From NCBI GenBank assembly GCA_009602735.1, contig WELA01009260.1, positions 96,693 through 160,692 on the forward strand: a DNA stretch of 64,000 bases, in the 5' to 3' direction. Source of the DNA: Mesotaenium endlicherianum. Its lineage: Eukaryota; Streptophyta; Zygnematophyceae; Zygnematales; Mesotaeniaceae. Made by a program: the position numbers and the translations under genes. A model generated the notes under the pieces. The model did no database searches. It saw only the letters and a list, made by a program, of their open reading frames with translations, and was not told the origin of the DNA. Below, in pieces: positions 1 to 12,025 of the stretch (position 1 is its first letter; each line of letters opens with the position of its first letter).

Positions 1-548
1 TCGGGGGGTGGGGGGTTGGCTGGGTGGGGAAGCAGGTGGGGATAAGCACAAGCAGAATACACGCCAGGGGGCCTGTTGGAGTGGAGGGCCTTCTCACCAC
101 CCGATGGTACGCCCGCATGCTGATAGATGCACTCATACCATTTGTTGACTTGCACATGCATAGCGCGCACGCACGCACGCACGATAATGCACACGTGAAG
201 GCAGACAGGTACAAGGAACAGAGTTGCTATCAATTTCTTGCAAACTGATGCCACTCCCCCCGGGCTTGTGAGTGGTACCCCCGGTACTTGTTTGCTTCTG
301 AATTCGTTTTTGCCGGCATGTTCCTGATTCGACGTCTTTGTGGCGTTTATGTTCATACCCATATGACCAGACATGTGTGTGTGGTGTGACATTACTTTAC
401 TATCTCCTAGACTTTCAACACTTTCGACTGTTCCGACTGTTGTCTACGTATCGTCTGAGTATATTCACACATTGGAGCCTCTGTGCTGTGGAAACCTCTT
501 CTCTTCTCTCGGTGGTGCGGGAGCAGGCTCGTGCGAGGGCATGGGCAG

Positions 549-647
549 GTGGTGGACAAGGACAAAGCCATCAAGTACACCCACAAGCCTCTCGCCCTCG
601 ACGCGTTCCAACAGACGGCCAATGCCACCGCCAACGGCGTGCATTGA
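549..647 (+). CDS. Probable terminal exon of an unrecognised host gene
   Basis: A 33-codon open stretch follows an AG acceptor at 547-548 and ends in TGA at 645-647. It reads VVDKDKAIKYTHKPL... and ends ...NATANGVH. The composition is protein-like (alternating charged and hydrophobic residues, two NAT/NGV-type polar turns) and unlike the low-complexity reading of the other frames. I could not find the upstream exons in the first 548 bases, which may lie before the window or be too short to see. The product is not recognised. The acceptor has a weak pyrimidine tract, so the call rests on codon texture and the in-frame stop. Confidence 0.35.
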   Translation: MVDKDKAIKYTHKPLALDAFQQTANATANGVH

Positions 648-3351
648 CTCTTTTCTTCGTTGGTAACATAGTCAAAACACAATGCAGCGCTCTGTTGCAG
701 GGCTTCATAGCGTGCCTGCCCTCGCGCCCATTGTATGGGTACACGGGGTGTGACCCCAAGCATGACCCTAAGCCCTCGATAGCCGGCAGTTGTATGTGGG
801 TTGTACCGTGCGCCACCTTTTAGCCCTTATCAGAGTTTAATGCGCAGTCGGCCTAAAGTTGTCAAGGTCAATGTGGAAGCTAGGCGAGCAGCCAACTGTG
901 TGTCCACGAGTGGTTCAACACCATGCAAGCATCATTGATCTGGCCCATGCGATGTGCATGTTGAATATCAAATTCATTGCTTTCGGTGTAAAGTTTCCAC
1001 TCGAAATGATGAGAATGTGGTGGAATAATTATGGTCGTCATTTGCAACACATCAGATGCTATGCAGGTTGACAATCATCTTCCACTGGTGCATGCCGGAG
1101 TCCACCCCATTGCTTCATCAATTTGGCAAGATGTTTTGTTATTACAAGTAGAATGCAATATTACAGTAATATGAGACGCGCCAATTCTGCTAAGTGCTTC
1201 TAAACTATAATGCTAATGTATCTAGTGACGTGTTTAACGTAATATACGTAATATAATGTGCTTACATTGTCCTATCTGTGCTTCTAGAAAACTACCCTAT
1301 GTCCCAATGCTCATGTGAGAGGTTGTACGTCCTCTTCTCTGGGCGGGCCCATGTACCTTCTGTCCGAGCCCCTCGAAGAAAACTGCTGTATGCTTTGTTA
1401 CCAAGCTTTGTGTGTGCAGCTGTAAGCTATGGGTGTGCTGGGCGGGTTCTAAGTGCAATAAGCTGAGTTCTGCTTGCGCAATGAGGAACTCGAAGTTGTC
1501 AAGCGACTTGGAGTGACTCATATACGCAGCTGCAGCAGCATCGGAGCTGGCGCTTACTTCGCGCTCATTGGTCGCTTCGTTCCGAAGTGATCTCGTGATA
1601 AGCGTTGCACTTTTTATCTGCCTAGATATTGTGTATCTGCGATAACCAAATACATATTTTGTTTGAGCTGCCACCTACACTGAGAGAATGTTGGATGGGT
1701 TCTGAAAGGCATATCAGCACCACTGAACTGAGTACTAGGTCATGGTTTCCACTCAGACGGTTTGCATACTTTTCCAGAACGAAATGTGTATTATCAACAT
1801 TAGCAATGGCTTTTCTGATAAATGAACTTCGCAGAAGAGGATCATATCTGCTTTTTCTTACTGCGGTGTATTGTGGTGGTGCTCATATCTGAAGGCTCAT
1901 ATACAAGACACAAGAAATAGTCATTGCCTTACGTGAAAGCTTATGCCTCACATTCAGCTTAAGAAGCCAATAAGCACATATGATTCACGCACACAGAGGT
2001 TGCGACATCATCGTCTCTCCATTCCAGGACAATTCCTTTTGTCATTATTCAACAAGCTAACATAGACGAAGTGAGACTGTTCAAAACAAACGTTGAAACA
2101 AAACGCTGAATGTTTTGGCCAAATTCTTGGCATTCTCCCCACAGCGATTGGGCATAGTCTCGATATAAAAGGACAAGACTAGCCTAGGAGGAGACTCATC
2201 AGAGTTAAATCTGTTCTTGAAGATTGGCATGACCAGCTACACTCTCCTTTACTTCTCAAAAATGTGGAGGAAACGGAGGTCCTGTAAGCTTCACATAACA
2301 ACATGTGACGGCTTAAGGTGCTTGATGGCGCAAGGGTCCAGAGTAAATACTAGAGACTTGCATGGTACAGACCTAATGAATAATAATAAATTGAATTCCA
2401 CCCCCCAACCATGTCGACTTCTCAGTAAGCGTTTAAAGATTGTACTAACTGGGCTACGGGAAAAACTAAAGAGCGTCCTCCGTTGCGGACAACTGAGGAC
2501 TTTCTGAAAGAATATAATAAGATTATGCAAATTATCCTCTGGCTAATAGAAGTACACCCCATTTTTATACACGCACGCGCCTACACCTTGTGCGACATTA
2601 TAAGCCCACCAGTAACTCACCTCACCCAACCCAAAGCACATGATCAAACCTCGAGCTAGCTGTATGGGAAGGGAAGTGAGTTCCACACTAACACAGGACT
2701 GCAACTGAGACTTTCGAGATAATCGCGTTTGAGATGTCCGGCAGGCTCTGGAGAGAGGCCTCAAGTCCGCGACCAGCATACGTCCGAAATACCCGCAAGC
2801 ACGTGCGGAGGACGGACATCGCGCACACCGCGCCAGCCAGGCGAGTCTCGGAGCTCCCGAGCAAACGCATACTCTACACATGACGAGTGACGCCATGACA
2901 TATATGCCATGGTGAGAGACGTGTACGCCTTATATGCAGACGCAGACGTATCTGCACGCGGGGTATGCGCGGTTTCCTCGTACGCACCAGGACTTGATGC
3001 TGCGGAGAGAGAAGAAACACACAGAAAAACCAAGGCACAGCGTGAGCATGCGGGGCGAGAAAAAAGACGCGCAATAGAGGGAGGCTGGCTGCCAGCCTGC
3101 CTCGCTGCACAGCGCAACAACACGAGACGCGAGGACAAAACATGGGGAGACACCAGAATAGAAAACAGATTGGAAGGGCCAGCCGGAGGGGAAGGCAAGA
3201 AGAGATCATCCGGACATCCCTAAGAACAGACTCATGTATGGCTAGCACCACGCAAGCAGCTGAAAACATCCACCACGACTATCCGCGCACGCGTGCGTGC
3301 AGGCGTGGGTGCCTGCGTGCAGGGGGGGAGCAGGGGGAAGGAGCGGGAAAG
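648..3351. other. Host intergenic or intronic sequence, no clear gene
   Basis: No convincing gene is seen. One minus-strand stretch around 1430-1650 has a protein-like reading (a run of five alanines followed by YMSHSKSLDNFEF) and could be an exon, but I found no good splice sites for it. Short CA-rich and ACGC-type simple sequence is scattered nearby, for example around 163-184 upstream of the terminal exon. Confidence 0.4.
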
Positions 3352-4980
3352 GGGGGGGGGCGGGGGGTGGCTTACTTGGGGTTGGGGTAGCAGTAACCGC
3401 CGGGGCAGGCTGCGGCGATAGCCTGGAGGTACGAGGACTCCTCTGACTGCAGCAGCTTCCTGCCAGTGGTGCTCGCCTCTGACTGGAGCGCCGTGGCCTC
3501 CTCGGCAGTCTGCAGCAGCTTGCGGCCATTGTTGGGGGGCACATCGCTCTTGGCGGGGGAGGCGGCGAAGGTGGCGTGCGTGCCGGGGGGAATGAACTCA
3601 GCCTCGTACAGGAAGAAGGAGAAGACGCTGAAGCCGAGGGGCTGGATGAGCGCAAAGGCGGCGCGCTGCGTCGCGTTGGTGCTGTCGTCCTTGGTGGTGT
3701 CCTGCACCAGCACCGCGCCCTGCCAGAGGAGCAGAGGGGAGACGAGAAGGAGAGAGAACGAGAGAGAGAGAGTGAGTAACGGGGCCCGGGCGCAAGCGAG
3801 GGAGCGGCAGGAGGGGGGCAAGCGAGGGGCCGTGCGCGCACGCACGCACGCTGCAATGAGAGATGAGACTCCCAGGAGCGGAGCCGAGCAGGGAGGGGAT
3901 AAAGATCAGCAGCAGCAGTCGGGTGAGAGTAAGGTCAAGGCAGAGCGAGGCAGAGAAGGGCAGAGTAGAGGGGGCTCTCACCGTGGTGCCGTCGGTGGTG
4001 ATGTTGTCGCGGTTGATGGCGATGTAGGACTGCAGCATGGGCAGCGTGGCAAAGTCCAGCTTCACGCGGTTGCTCCTCACCTGCCAGCCAGGGAAAGAGG
4101 GCAGCAAAGCGAGCACGAGCACAAGCACGCGCTTCAGGCAATGACGGGCTGCAGAAGAAGAGGCANGGGGGGGGGGCGGGGGTGGCTTACTTGGGGTTGG
4201 GGTAGCAGTAACCGCCGGGGCAGGCTGCGGCGATAGCCTGGAGGTACGAGGACTCCTCTGACTGCAGCAGCTTCCTGCCAGTGGTGCTCGCCTCTGACTG
4301 GAGCGCCGTGGCCTCCTCGGCAGTCTGCAGCAGCTTGCGGCCATTGTTGGGGGGCACATCGCTCTTGGCGGGGGAGGCGGCGAAGGTGGCGTGCGTGCCG
4401 GGGGGAATGAACTCAGCCTCGTACAGGAAGAAGGAGAAGACGCTGAAGCCGAGGGGCTGGATGAGCGCAAAGGCGGCGCGCTGCGTCGCGTTGGTGCTGT
4501 CGTCCTTGGTGGTGTCCTGCACCAGCACCGCGCCCTGCCAGAGGAGCAGAGGGGAGACGAGAAGGAGAGAGAACGAGAGAGAGAGAGTGAGTAACGGGGC
4601 CCGGGCGCAAGCGAGGGAGCGGCAGGAGGGGGGCAAGCGAGGGGCCGTGCGCGCACGCACGCACGCTGCAATGAGAGATGAGACTCCCAGGAGCGGAGCC
4701 GAGCAGGGAGGGGATAAAGATCAGCAGCAGCAGTCGGGTGAGAGTAAGGTCAAGGCAGAGCGAGGCAGAGAAGGGCAGAGTAGAGGGGGCTCTCACCGTG
4801 GTGCCGTCGGTGGTGATGTTGTCGCGGTTGATGGCGATGTAGGACTGCAGCATGGGCAGCGTGGCAAAGTCCAGCTTCACGCGGTTGCTCCTCACCTGCC
4901 AGCCAGGGAAAGAGGGCAGCAAAGCGAGCACGAGCACAAGCACGCGCTTCAGGCAATGACGGGCTGCAGAAGAAGAGGCA
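3352..4980. repeat. Exact 815-bp tandem duplication split by one unknown base
   Basis: The sequence from about 3352 to 4165 recurs with an offset of 815 bases at 4167-4980. The two copies appear identical, including introns, the AG-rich simple repeat (3752-3774 and 4567-4589) and the coding parts. The copies are separated by a single N at 4166 next to a run of G. A perfect copy including introns, joined at a placeholder base, fits two overlapping contig ends better than a real duplication. A very recent genuine duplication remains possible. Confidence 0.85.
3372..4080 (-). other. Duplicate copy of the last two exons of the GRKLLQ-repeat protein gene
   Basis: This holds the same two exons as the downstream part of the 4187-6105 gene: 4080-3982 (33 codons) and 3719-3372 (115 codons plus stop). 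Splice sites and predicted residues are identical. If the 815-bp duplication is an assembly artefact, this copy does not exist in the genome. If it is real, the gene could use either set of terminal exons. Confidence 0.5.
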
Positions 4981-6105
4981 ATGACGGGCAGGGCTGCAGA
5001 AGAAGAGGGAGAAGCAAAGAGGGAAGAGGAGGACAAGGAGGAGGTGGAGGAGGAGGAGGAGAAGAAAGCTGGAGAACCGGAGATGAGCAAGCAGGGGGGG
5101 GCGGCGGACCTGGAAGCTGGTGTCGGAGTAGGGTCTGACGGCGGACGACTGGAGGCCCTTGATGGAGAGCACCGATGGCGCGTAGTTGCCCACATTGAAG
5201 CGCGTCATGCCGGCGCCCGAGAGCACGCGCGTCTGCCACACGGACACGTTCCACGCGCGGTTGGCCCAGTTCCGGGGCAGCTGCGCCAGCGGCGAGAAGT
5301 CGCCGTCGCTGCTGTACGCCTGGAAGTCGAGGTTGTTCGCGCACTTCGACACGCCGTCTGTTCCGCCGCAACACACACACACACACACACACACAATACA
5401 CGAACACACACAACACAGGTAGCACACACCGGTTGAGTATGAAAGTCAACTCCCAAGGCAGACGATCCGGCAGGTGCTTGACGTACGTAGTCCTCGTCCT
5501 CTCTCTATCTCCATACAACACCATTGGATGCGCATGCCCACAAGTGTTGAGAGGAGACAAGGCTCCTTCAAAATAGACACCCTTGGCACTGATGCGCCAA
5601 CGTCTCCCTCTCTCTTTCGCTCACTCACACAATCAGGTGCGCGAGCAGGTGTCAGGGGAGGCAGACGTGGGGGAATAATAAAGCACACGAGAGACTAGGT
5701 GGCAGCAAGCAAGGGCTGGGGCCCCACTTCTGGTAAACCGGCCATTAGCAGGCCAAGAAATACAAACTACACCAAGCAGCCCTGCCCTGGCATCAGCCCC
5801 GCGAGGACAGCACAAAGCCACCCGACCGCACGAGCTCAAGAACAACTGATACGTGTTTCCAAAGAGCAGAGTTTGAGGTCCCCATGGGGCTCCCGTGGGG
5901 GTCTGCATCGCTTGACTTGCAGAGGGGCTCGCTGCCACGTGGCAGGCTACGCAAGCAGACAACAACAGTGCGTGCAATGTGCGTGGAGCGAGAGCTCACC
6001 AACGAGGTCGGCCTTGGTGCCTGTGAGGAAGGTGCTGCTGCTGAACCACGAGAGGAAGCCGCTTGACCCGCTGATGCATATCGTCTCAATCGGCTTGACT
6101 TCTTG
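4187..6105 (-). CDS. Multi-exon host gene, probable secreted or surface protein with GRKLLQ repeats (5' end not found)
   Basis: Four minus-strand exons join in phase: 6105-6000, 5357-5110, 4895-4797 and 4534-4187, ending in TAA. The first and second share a split codon (G|AC, Asp); the rest join at phase 0. Acceptors are CAG or ACAG; donors are GTGAG except one GTCCG. The roughly 265 visible residues include three N-glycosylation sequons (NVS, NIT, NAT), suggesting passage through the secretory pathway. The C-terminus has two GRKLLQ repeats about 22 residues apart and a Cys-containing end (ACPGGYCYPNPK). GRKLL-type motifs are familiar from green algal extracellular proteins (recollection), but I recognise no enzyme fold and assign no function. 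Upstream exons with the start and any signal peptide were not found. The final AAGTAAG could instead be a splice donor, which would make the protein longer. An exact copy of the last two exons lies just downstream. Confidence 0.7.
5369..5394. repeat. (AC)n microsatellite
   Basis: About 13 AC units lie in the intron just upstream of the 5357-5110 exon on the minus strand. They form part of the acceptor-side tract (TG-rich on the transcribed strand). Confidence 0.95.
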
Positions 6106-9100
6106 CTGGAGAGAGACGAAGCAATCGACATCGGCCACACACACACATCTGAGGTCAGGATGCATCCGCAGTGCCCTGCACGTTAGATTCTGCGGGACAG
6201 GAGCTCTGCTCCCCTTCAGAAAAGAACTAATTGCCAGCTGTTGCTGCTGCCGTAGCAGGTGTAGCGGGCAGAACATGCCAGGTGGGGGATGGAACAGACT
6301 CTAGAGCAAATTGTTCCAGGTGAATTTTTAGCCCTCAAGGAACCTACTGCAAGCACCTCTAGAGACGGATTGCAAGAATCTCTCTCAGTCAAAACAACGG
6401 ATATTATATGGCAGCTCCGTAGAACAAGGTGACAAGTGATGCCGGATGACGTGGAGCAGCTATCGAACATTGTATCTACCACGAGAGAGGAAATTCAAAT
6501 AAGGAAAGACGCAGGGCGGTATGCGAGGTAAAGGATTGCTGCGGGTAAAACTTTTTCAGGTGGTTTCTGATTGCACATGTCTCAATACTCTTATCTAACG
6601 AATGCTTTGATGTATAAGAAAAGCAGTGCTTCAGAAGTCTACTAGTATGCAAGGTTCTGTTTCTTGTAAGTGTGTTTTATGGCGTCAGCAGAAAATGTAT
6701 GCTTACTGAAACGAAGAGTGCTGTATCAGCTGCAACTGTGGCCAGTACTGCCAACAGCACAACACAAACTGCGAAAGAACGCCCCATCTTCTACTTGAAG
6801 CCTCCGCGGCTTTTCTGTGAGAAGCACTTGGTCACAAAAACTAAGGTCCTCTGTTTCGCGTGGCTATCTCTCTCAATACTAGCTTGTGACAACACACTAT
6901 GACGTTCAAGGTTTCAGGCCGTCTTCCGTGCCGATGTCACCTTATCCCCTAGAGATGAGCAATATACTCAAGTTCCTGCAGGAAAGGGAATTCAGGGACT
7001 ATGTGTGGTTGGTTCAACTTGCAAAGCTTTGAAGGTGAGATATGTACTCAGTGCTCACTATGAGGCTGCTATGAGGTGCTTGCACTGTATGCCTGGGTCG
7101 TTTGTCAACGCCCAAGATGAATAGTCCATACCATCCTGTGATGAGTTTCTGACGTCTCTAGATACAGGTGCTTGATTCGGACCCAGATTTGGGCCGCTCG
7201 GAAGGCACCTTGAGTTGACAGATCGGAGGGTCTTCTTACATTTGCAGCGTCATCGTTCATCTCTAGCATCCAAAATATACGACGTGGTAACAGGTGCAGG
7301 CGAAAATTTTTGTTGGCAGCATCATGTCAGGACACAGCTGCAGCCTCAAAAACCTGCGACAGTCCAAGACGGAAAACGAGGAGAGGGCATTCGTGACTTC
7401 CGTCCTTCAAAGCCACTTGGTTTAAACAGTTGCAGAGTCGCGTGCAATCGCGTGCCCCTAAGCAGTGTTATCGTCCAAAACAGACGAACTTGCAAGCCAT
7501 CGTGGCAGTCGTGGCGCGTGAAGCTTGAACAGTTTATCGCAAATTCCTCTCATTTCGTCTGCATTCATCTTCAAGATTGAGACTAATTGAGAAGACTTCA
7601 ATACATGCCAAACGTCTTTGTCGATCTGGTACAATGAGGGTGTAGCTTTAGCCAGACAGCCACAGCCAAGATTAGGAGATGACACAGATTCTGTTGCCGG
7701 GTCATCCTGAAAACCTACATGCTTTTAACTCGTGGTGCCTCTTGTTGCCCACTTGCATCAATAGACAAATCAGGTGGAATTCTGTGTCCAAACAATTTCT
7801 GACCATGCTGAGGCGGTCACGCTGTTATGTGATGCAGCTTCGGGCCATTTCAACTCAATAACGTCCTGATATATTATGTTCTGTATCTTCCATTATCCAT
7901 TCGGCATGACCCCTCTGATGGTTAAGATTTCACCTTCGCGTTGTATTCGCTCGCAGAATATGATGACTTTCACACAACCAGCCTACGACTCGGGGGGAAT
8001 CAGTGGCAGCCAGTTCTGACTCCTGGCAGCGGAGAGAAACGGAGGGCTTGGACTGGCTTGGTCATTTGCCGTTGGTAATCGACGCAGAGCTGGCTACGTA
8101 CGCGGATGGTATCGTCGACATTTTGTTTGCAGATTATCCGGCGGCCACAAGCAGGTCACGAACCCACATAAAAATTGCCCATATCTTTCGCCACTTCACG
8201 GAAGGTGCGAAGTTTGAACCACAAAAAAATCCGCAGGCTGACGGCTGCTATAGAAGCCCAAGGCAGTCGGGTGATGTCAGGTTCATTTTATTGGGCGGAC
8301 TTCACTCAAATAGGTACGACAAAATACGGATTAACCATTCGATTCGGTCATCATTAAAGCTTTACCACATAAGTTTTTTGGCGATGCTTATGATCGCCAC
8401 TCTTTCAGGAACCAAAATTGTAAATCGACCACAAAAAGGTACTGATCTTGTGCCTATCCATGTGGGTATTTCTTGCTCGTGCGTAAATTTTTGCACCTGC
8501 GTCATCGACCTGGTCGATTATAGACGGTGGTTTTTGCACAGGGGGTCATTTACATAGTTGGTCGCTGGGGCTTAACTCCGCACGCGTGTAAACAAATGGT
8601 CAGATCTATTTTGCTCCTTTGTTGACCTGGTGAACAAATGCCAAATTCTCTGGTCAGCAGGCTTAGTGTTCAATGCACCAGGCGTACCTCCACCCTCGTG
8701 CAAAGGGTTCTAGAATACTCAAAAAATTGAGTGATGTGCAACTCTTCTTACTAGTGCATAAGTTATTACTTCTACGCGGGCTCTTCGCATATGTCGGCAG
8801 GTTCACAAAATTTGCAGTTTGCGGAAATCGATTGCAAGCGTTGCAAGAATCAACGGGCATCAAAGAAAGTCGCCTTCTTAGGCTTGCGCTTTACTTTTCG
8901 TGAAATACAAGTTTGCAAGAGTATGAAACTTACAACTATTTGTTGTTATTTGGCAAGAGCTTCTCTGCCATTCGCCGCGCTCACAAATTTTTCACTGTAA
9001 GCTTTTCTTTTTTAGTTCTTTATTGAGAACTTAATAGTAGTACATGCTTCTCGCAGAAGAATTCTGACAACTCAAAAATCAAATTAACAACTCACCATCT

Positions 9101-12025
9101 TATATGTATTTCGCGCACACACTCGTTTATTCCAAAATTCTTTTAGTGGATGCCAACCATAGCCTGCCAAGGAGTCAGATCCCGCCATAGAAAGTCCTGA
9201 GCCCTACCTTTTTTGAAATCCGGATTGCAAACACTTTGAAAGTGGTCGAGAGTGGAACGCCTCAAACGTCGATCTTCAACAATTGACTCCGCTTGCCTCA
9301 ACCTCATTTTTAACGTCTTAAGCACTGCGGGACTTGAGAAATTTTCTACCCAGCCACTGGTGATGAGATATTTCTTCGCTGCACTTTAGAGTATGATTGC
9401 AACCAATTTGGTTCCTCGTGAATCACTACGCTTCCACTAGGGCACTCTGCCCCTTTCACCCTAGGCGGCGGCCTTTGGGAGTCCCTGTGCGTGCACAGCA
9501 GTACTAGCGTGTAGCTAAGCGAGAATGGCCCTAGGTTGAACTAAAAGCTAGCTAGGGCGCGCGCTCAGACTAGCTTGGTCGCGCCCCGGTACACCAGACC
9601 GACCATAGTTGACAGCCTGGCACATGCAACCTCTAGATTCTAGAGGCTTGTTACCTTTCAAGAGTGATTGGGGGAGATTGAAGGAGCCTTGGTTGGCTGG
9701 AGCTTCTTCCAGGAATTCTGCCAGATGCTGCACTTCCAAATTTTCATGATGCTGTGTCAGGTTGTTTTGACCTAGTTACTTCAGCTTGTAATCTAGGGAA
9801 TGTGCTTTTCTTCAACTCATTTTGGGTCATATTCTGCTGCATACTACTACTTCAAAGTATGTATTGGCAATGGGACAAACTCTAGTCATCCATAAAAGAA
9901 TTTAGAGGCTAAGGTAAAGGGACAAAGAGGGCTAGAATTCACAAATCCAGCACCTAAAATGTGAACGACCTAGAAAATACTTTACTTTGTGTTTGTTAGG
10001 CAACACCAGTGGATAAAATACTATAAGTTTGACCACGTGATTAGGCATGCTATGAAAAACAAAATTGTGATGCTTCAATGTCTAAACATCGCACTAATAC
10101 TTGAACTGGTAGCTTAAGGAGCAAGCGGGCATGGCACGTTCGGGCGTTGTGTGTATGTGTGCTAGACTTCCTAAAGTTAGCATGAGCAATGACTTATATA
10201 AAGGAGGGTTGAAGAGTTCAAAAGAATATCTCTCAAAAGTCTTCAACTTACTACAATAACATTCTACGAGCCGGTTGAGCTACAAACCCAAACCAAAAGA
10301 CCTATTTCTCTATAGCAAATTTTTAAATTTACATTGATGTTTCTGTCAACCTCTTTGTGAAGCACGACTCTACTGTGCTTGCTGATGAGGTAAATTTAAT
10401 AGCTGTGAGATGACTTACCCAGAGGTCAAAGGTTTGTAAGACACTTACTTTCTGTAACAAGTGATATCAAGTGACTCTTACCGGTTTCAATTTTGTCACG
10501 CACATTGAGGACTCACACGTCTAGTAAAGTGGGTGCTTTTTATTCTGAGCATGTTCAATTTGAGACGAGCTTTTATTTTAGCATTTTAAGTTTATTCTGA
10601 TCATTTGTTTAATATGACAGATTGTGATGAGTTAATAACACTCGACAAGGTGCGAGAGTGAGAAGTGTTGTGGCCGAGGCTATTGTGCACAACATCAACC
10701 ACAGCGGACAGGCTGAAGCAGGCGACACTGAGAAGCCTGCCACACGCAATGGTTGACATAGGAAGCTTTTGTGTATATGAAGCTCAAGTAACACCCTTTG
10801 ACATTCATCTGCACCTCTAATGGCCAACTTTAACCTATATTGAACATTTAAAAATGAAAATGAAGACTTTTTACCAATATCATTTGATGTTAGATATCAA
10901 ATGTCATTTTAACAGAACATGATTATCACAATTTGCCCCTACACATAACCTCCAACCTCCAAATTGCAACTTTATTCTGTAATTTGAGTTCTAACCCTAA
11001 GTACCGCAATCACAAGTGATGTATTCTATCCCTAACTCTGGAAATATGGTCATAAATAGATGTACTCCACCGATGTGCAACTATCTTGCTGTACTTCAAA
11101 GAAAGCTTTCAAGATAATGTAACTTGGAACCTTATATGGTCCTTTTGCTAGTAGACATATCGTTGAAGGACTTGTCTTTTCCTAATTAGTCTCGCAACTT
11201 CCTTGAGAGGATTATCTGCTCGTCACTAAATCAAGACGTTTTCATGTCCAACGTGCTCATTTATGCATGGTTGTAACAAAAATCTTGTATTGTTCATGCA
11301 TTGAAGTGAATAGGTACAAAGTTCTTGCACAAAATTGATGAGTAGGGTGCAAGCCATGTGGGTTAACATAGCTGCTTTAATATAGATGCAGCAATAGTTT
11401 GCAAATATGGCGTAAGTGTGACAGGTGATACTATATCTGATTCTTGTGTGCTTACTTCTTTTTGTATTTAAGGACTTGATGTAGCTTAGGTCAAGACAAT
11501 AGAGGTGGTTGGACATAAATTTACTTTTCTGCCTTACTACTTGCAAGTTAGTTTCACTTGAAAGCGTGCGCCCTTGAAGGGTGCCACATTTCATGAGAAA
11601 TTTTACCTTAATCCTCTTGGTCGAATGAGTGCCTGGGATCCTACGTGAGCTCACATTCGGTATAGGACATACTTGATATCCGCCTGCATGGCGCGCTACG
11701 TATTGCTTGCACGAGTTCCGACTATGTCAGTGTGACCTTAAGTATCCTAAGCTGCGTTGCTAAATAATACCAGGGGGAATGATTTCTCTGGCAATGAAAA
11801 AAAATTGCTCACTCAAGTTTGCCCTCGGGCAAACTGGGCTCCACTTTCAAGTAGTGCTCCCTTGGTCGCCTGGTATGCAGGCTACCATCAAACTTTCATC
11901 ATCTACAATAAACAAAAAATCGCTTTGCACCTGCGCGTTGCTCAACAGCTGCCAGCTACCTGTCCAATTTGGGACACGTCGAGAGCGCGCGGGGCGTGAA
12001 GGTGCCGGCTTGACCGTTCAATTCC
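6106..12025. other. AT-rich non-coding host sequence
   Basis: This stretch of nearly 6 kb has no open frame with protein-like content on either strand and no RNA gene that I can recognise. The only identifiable item is a short LTR scrap near 9366-9458. More 5' exons of the 4187-6105 gene could hide here, but none stood out. Confidence 0.5.
9366..9458 (+). mobile_element. LTR 3'-end fragment, same family as the solo LTR at 37899-38642
   Basis: The last roughly 80 bases match, with few differences, the 3' end of the 37899-38642 solo LTR read on its minus strand. The shared words include GAGTATGATTGCAAC and TCACTACGCTTCCACTAGGG, and both end in CTGCCCCTTTCA. Similarity fades upstream of about 9366, so this is an old, truncated copy in host sequence. 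Confidence 0.8.

Noticed and set aside
3466-5138. Several long plus- and minus-strand open frames overlapping the GRKLLQ gene
   Set aside because: They run through introns and are Arg/Gly/Ser/Pro-rich shadows of GC-rich exons; only the frame with in-phase splice sites is protein-like.
5369-5394. Telomeric or centromeric repeat
   Set aside because: It is a short AC microsatellite in an intron.
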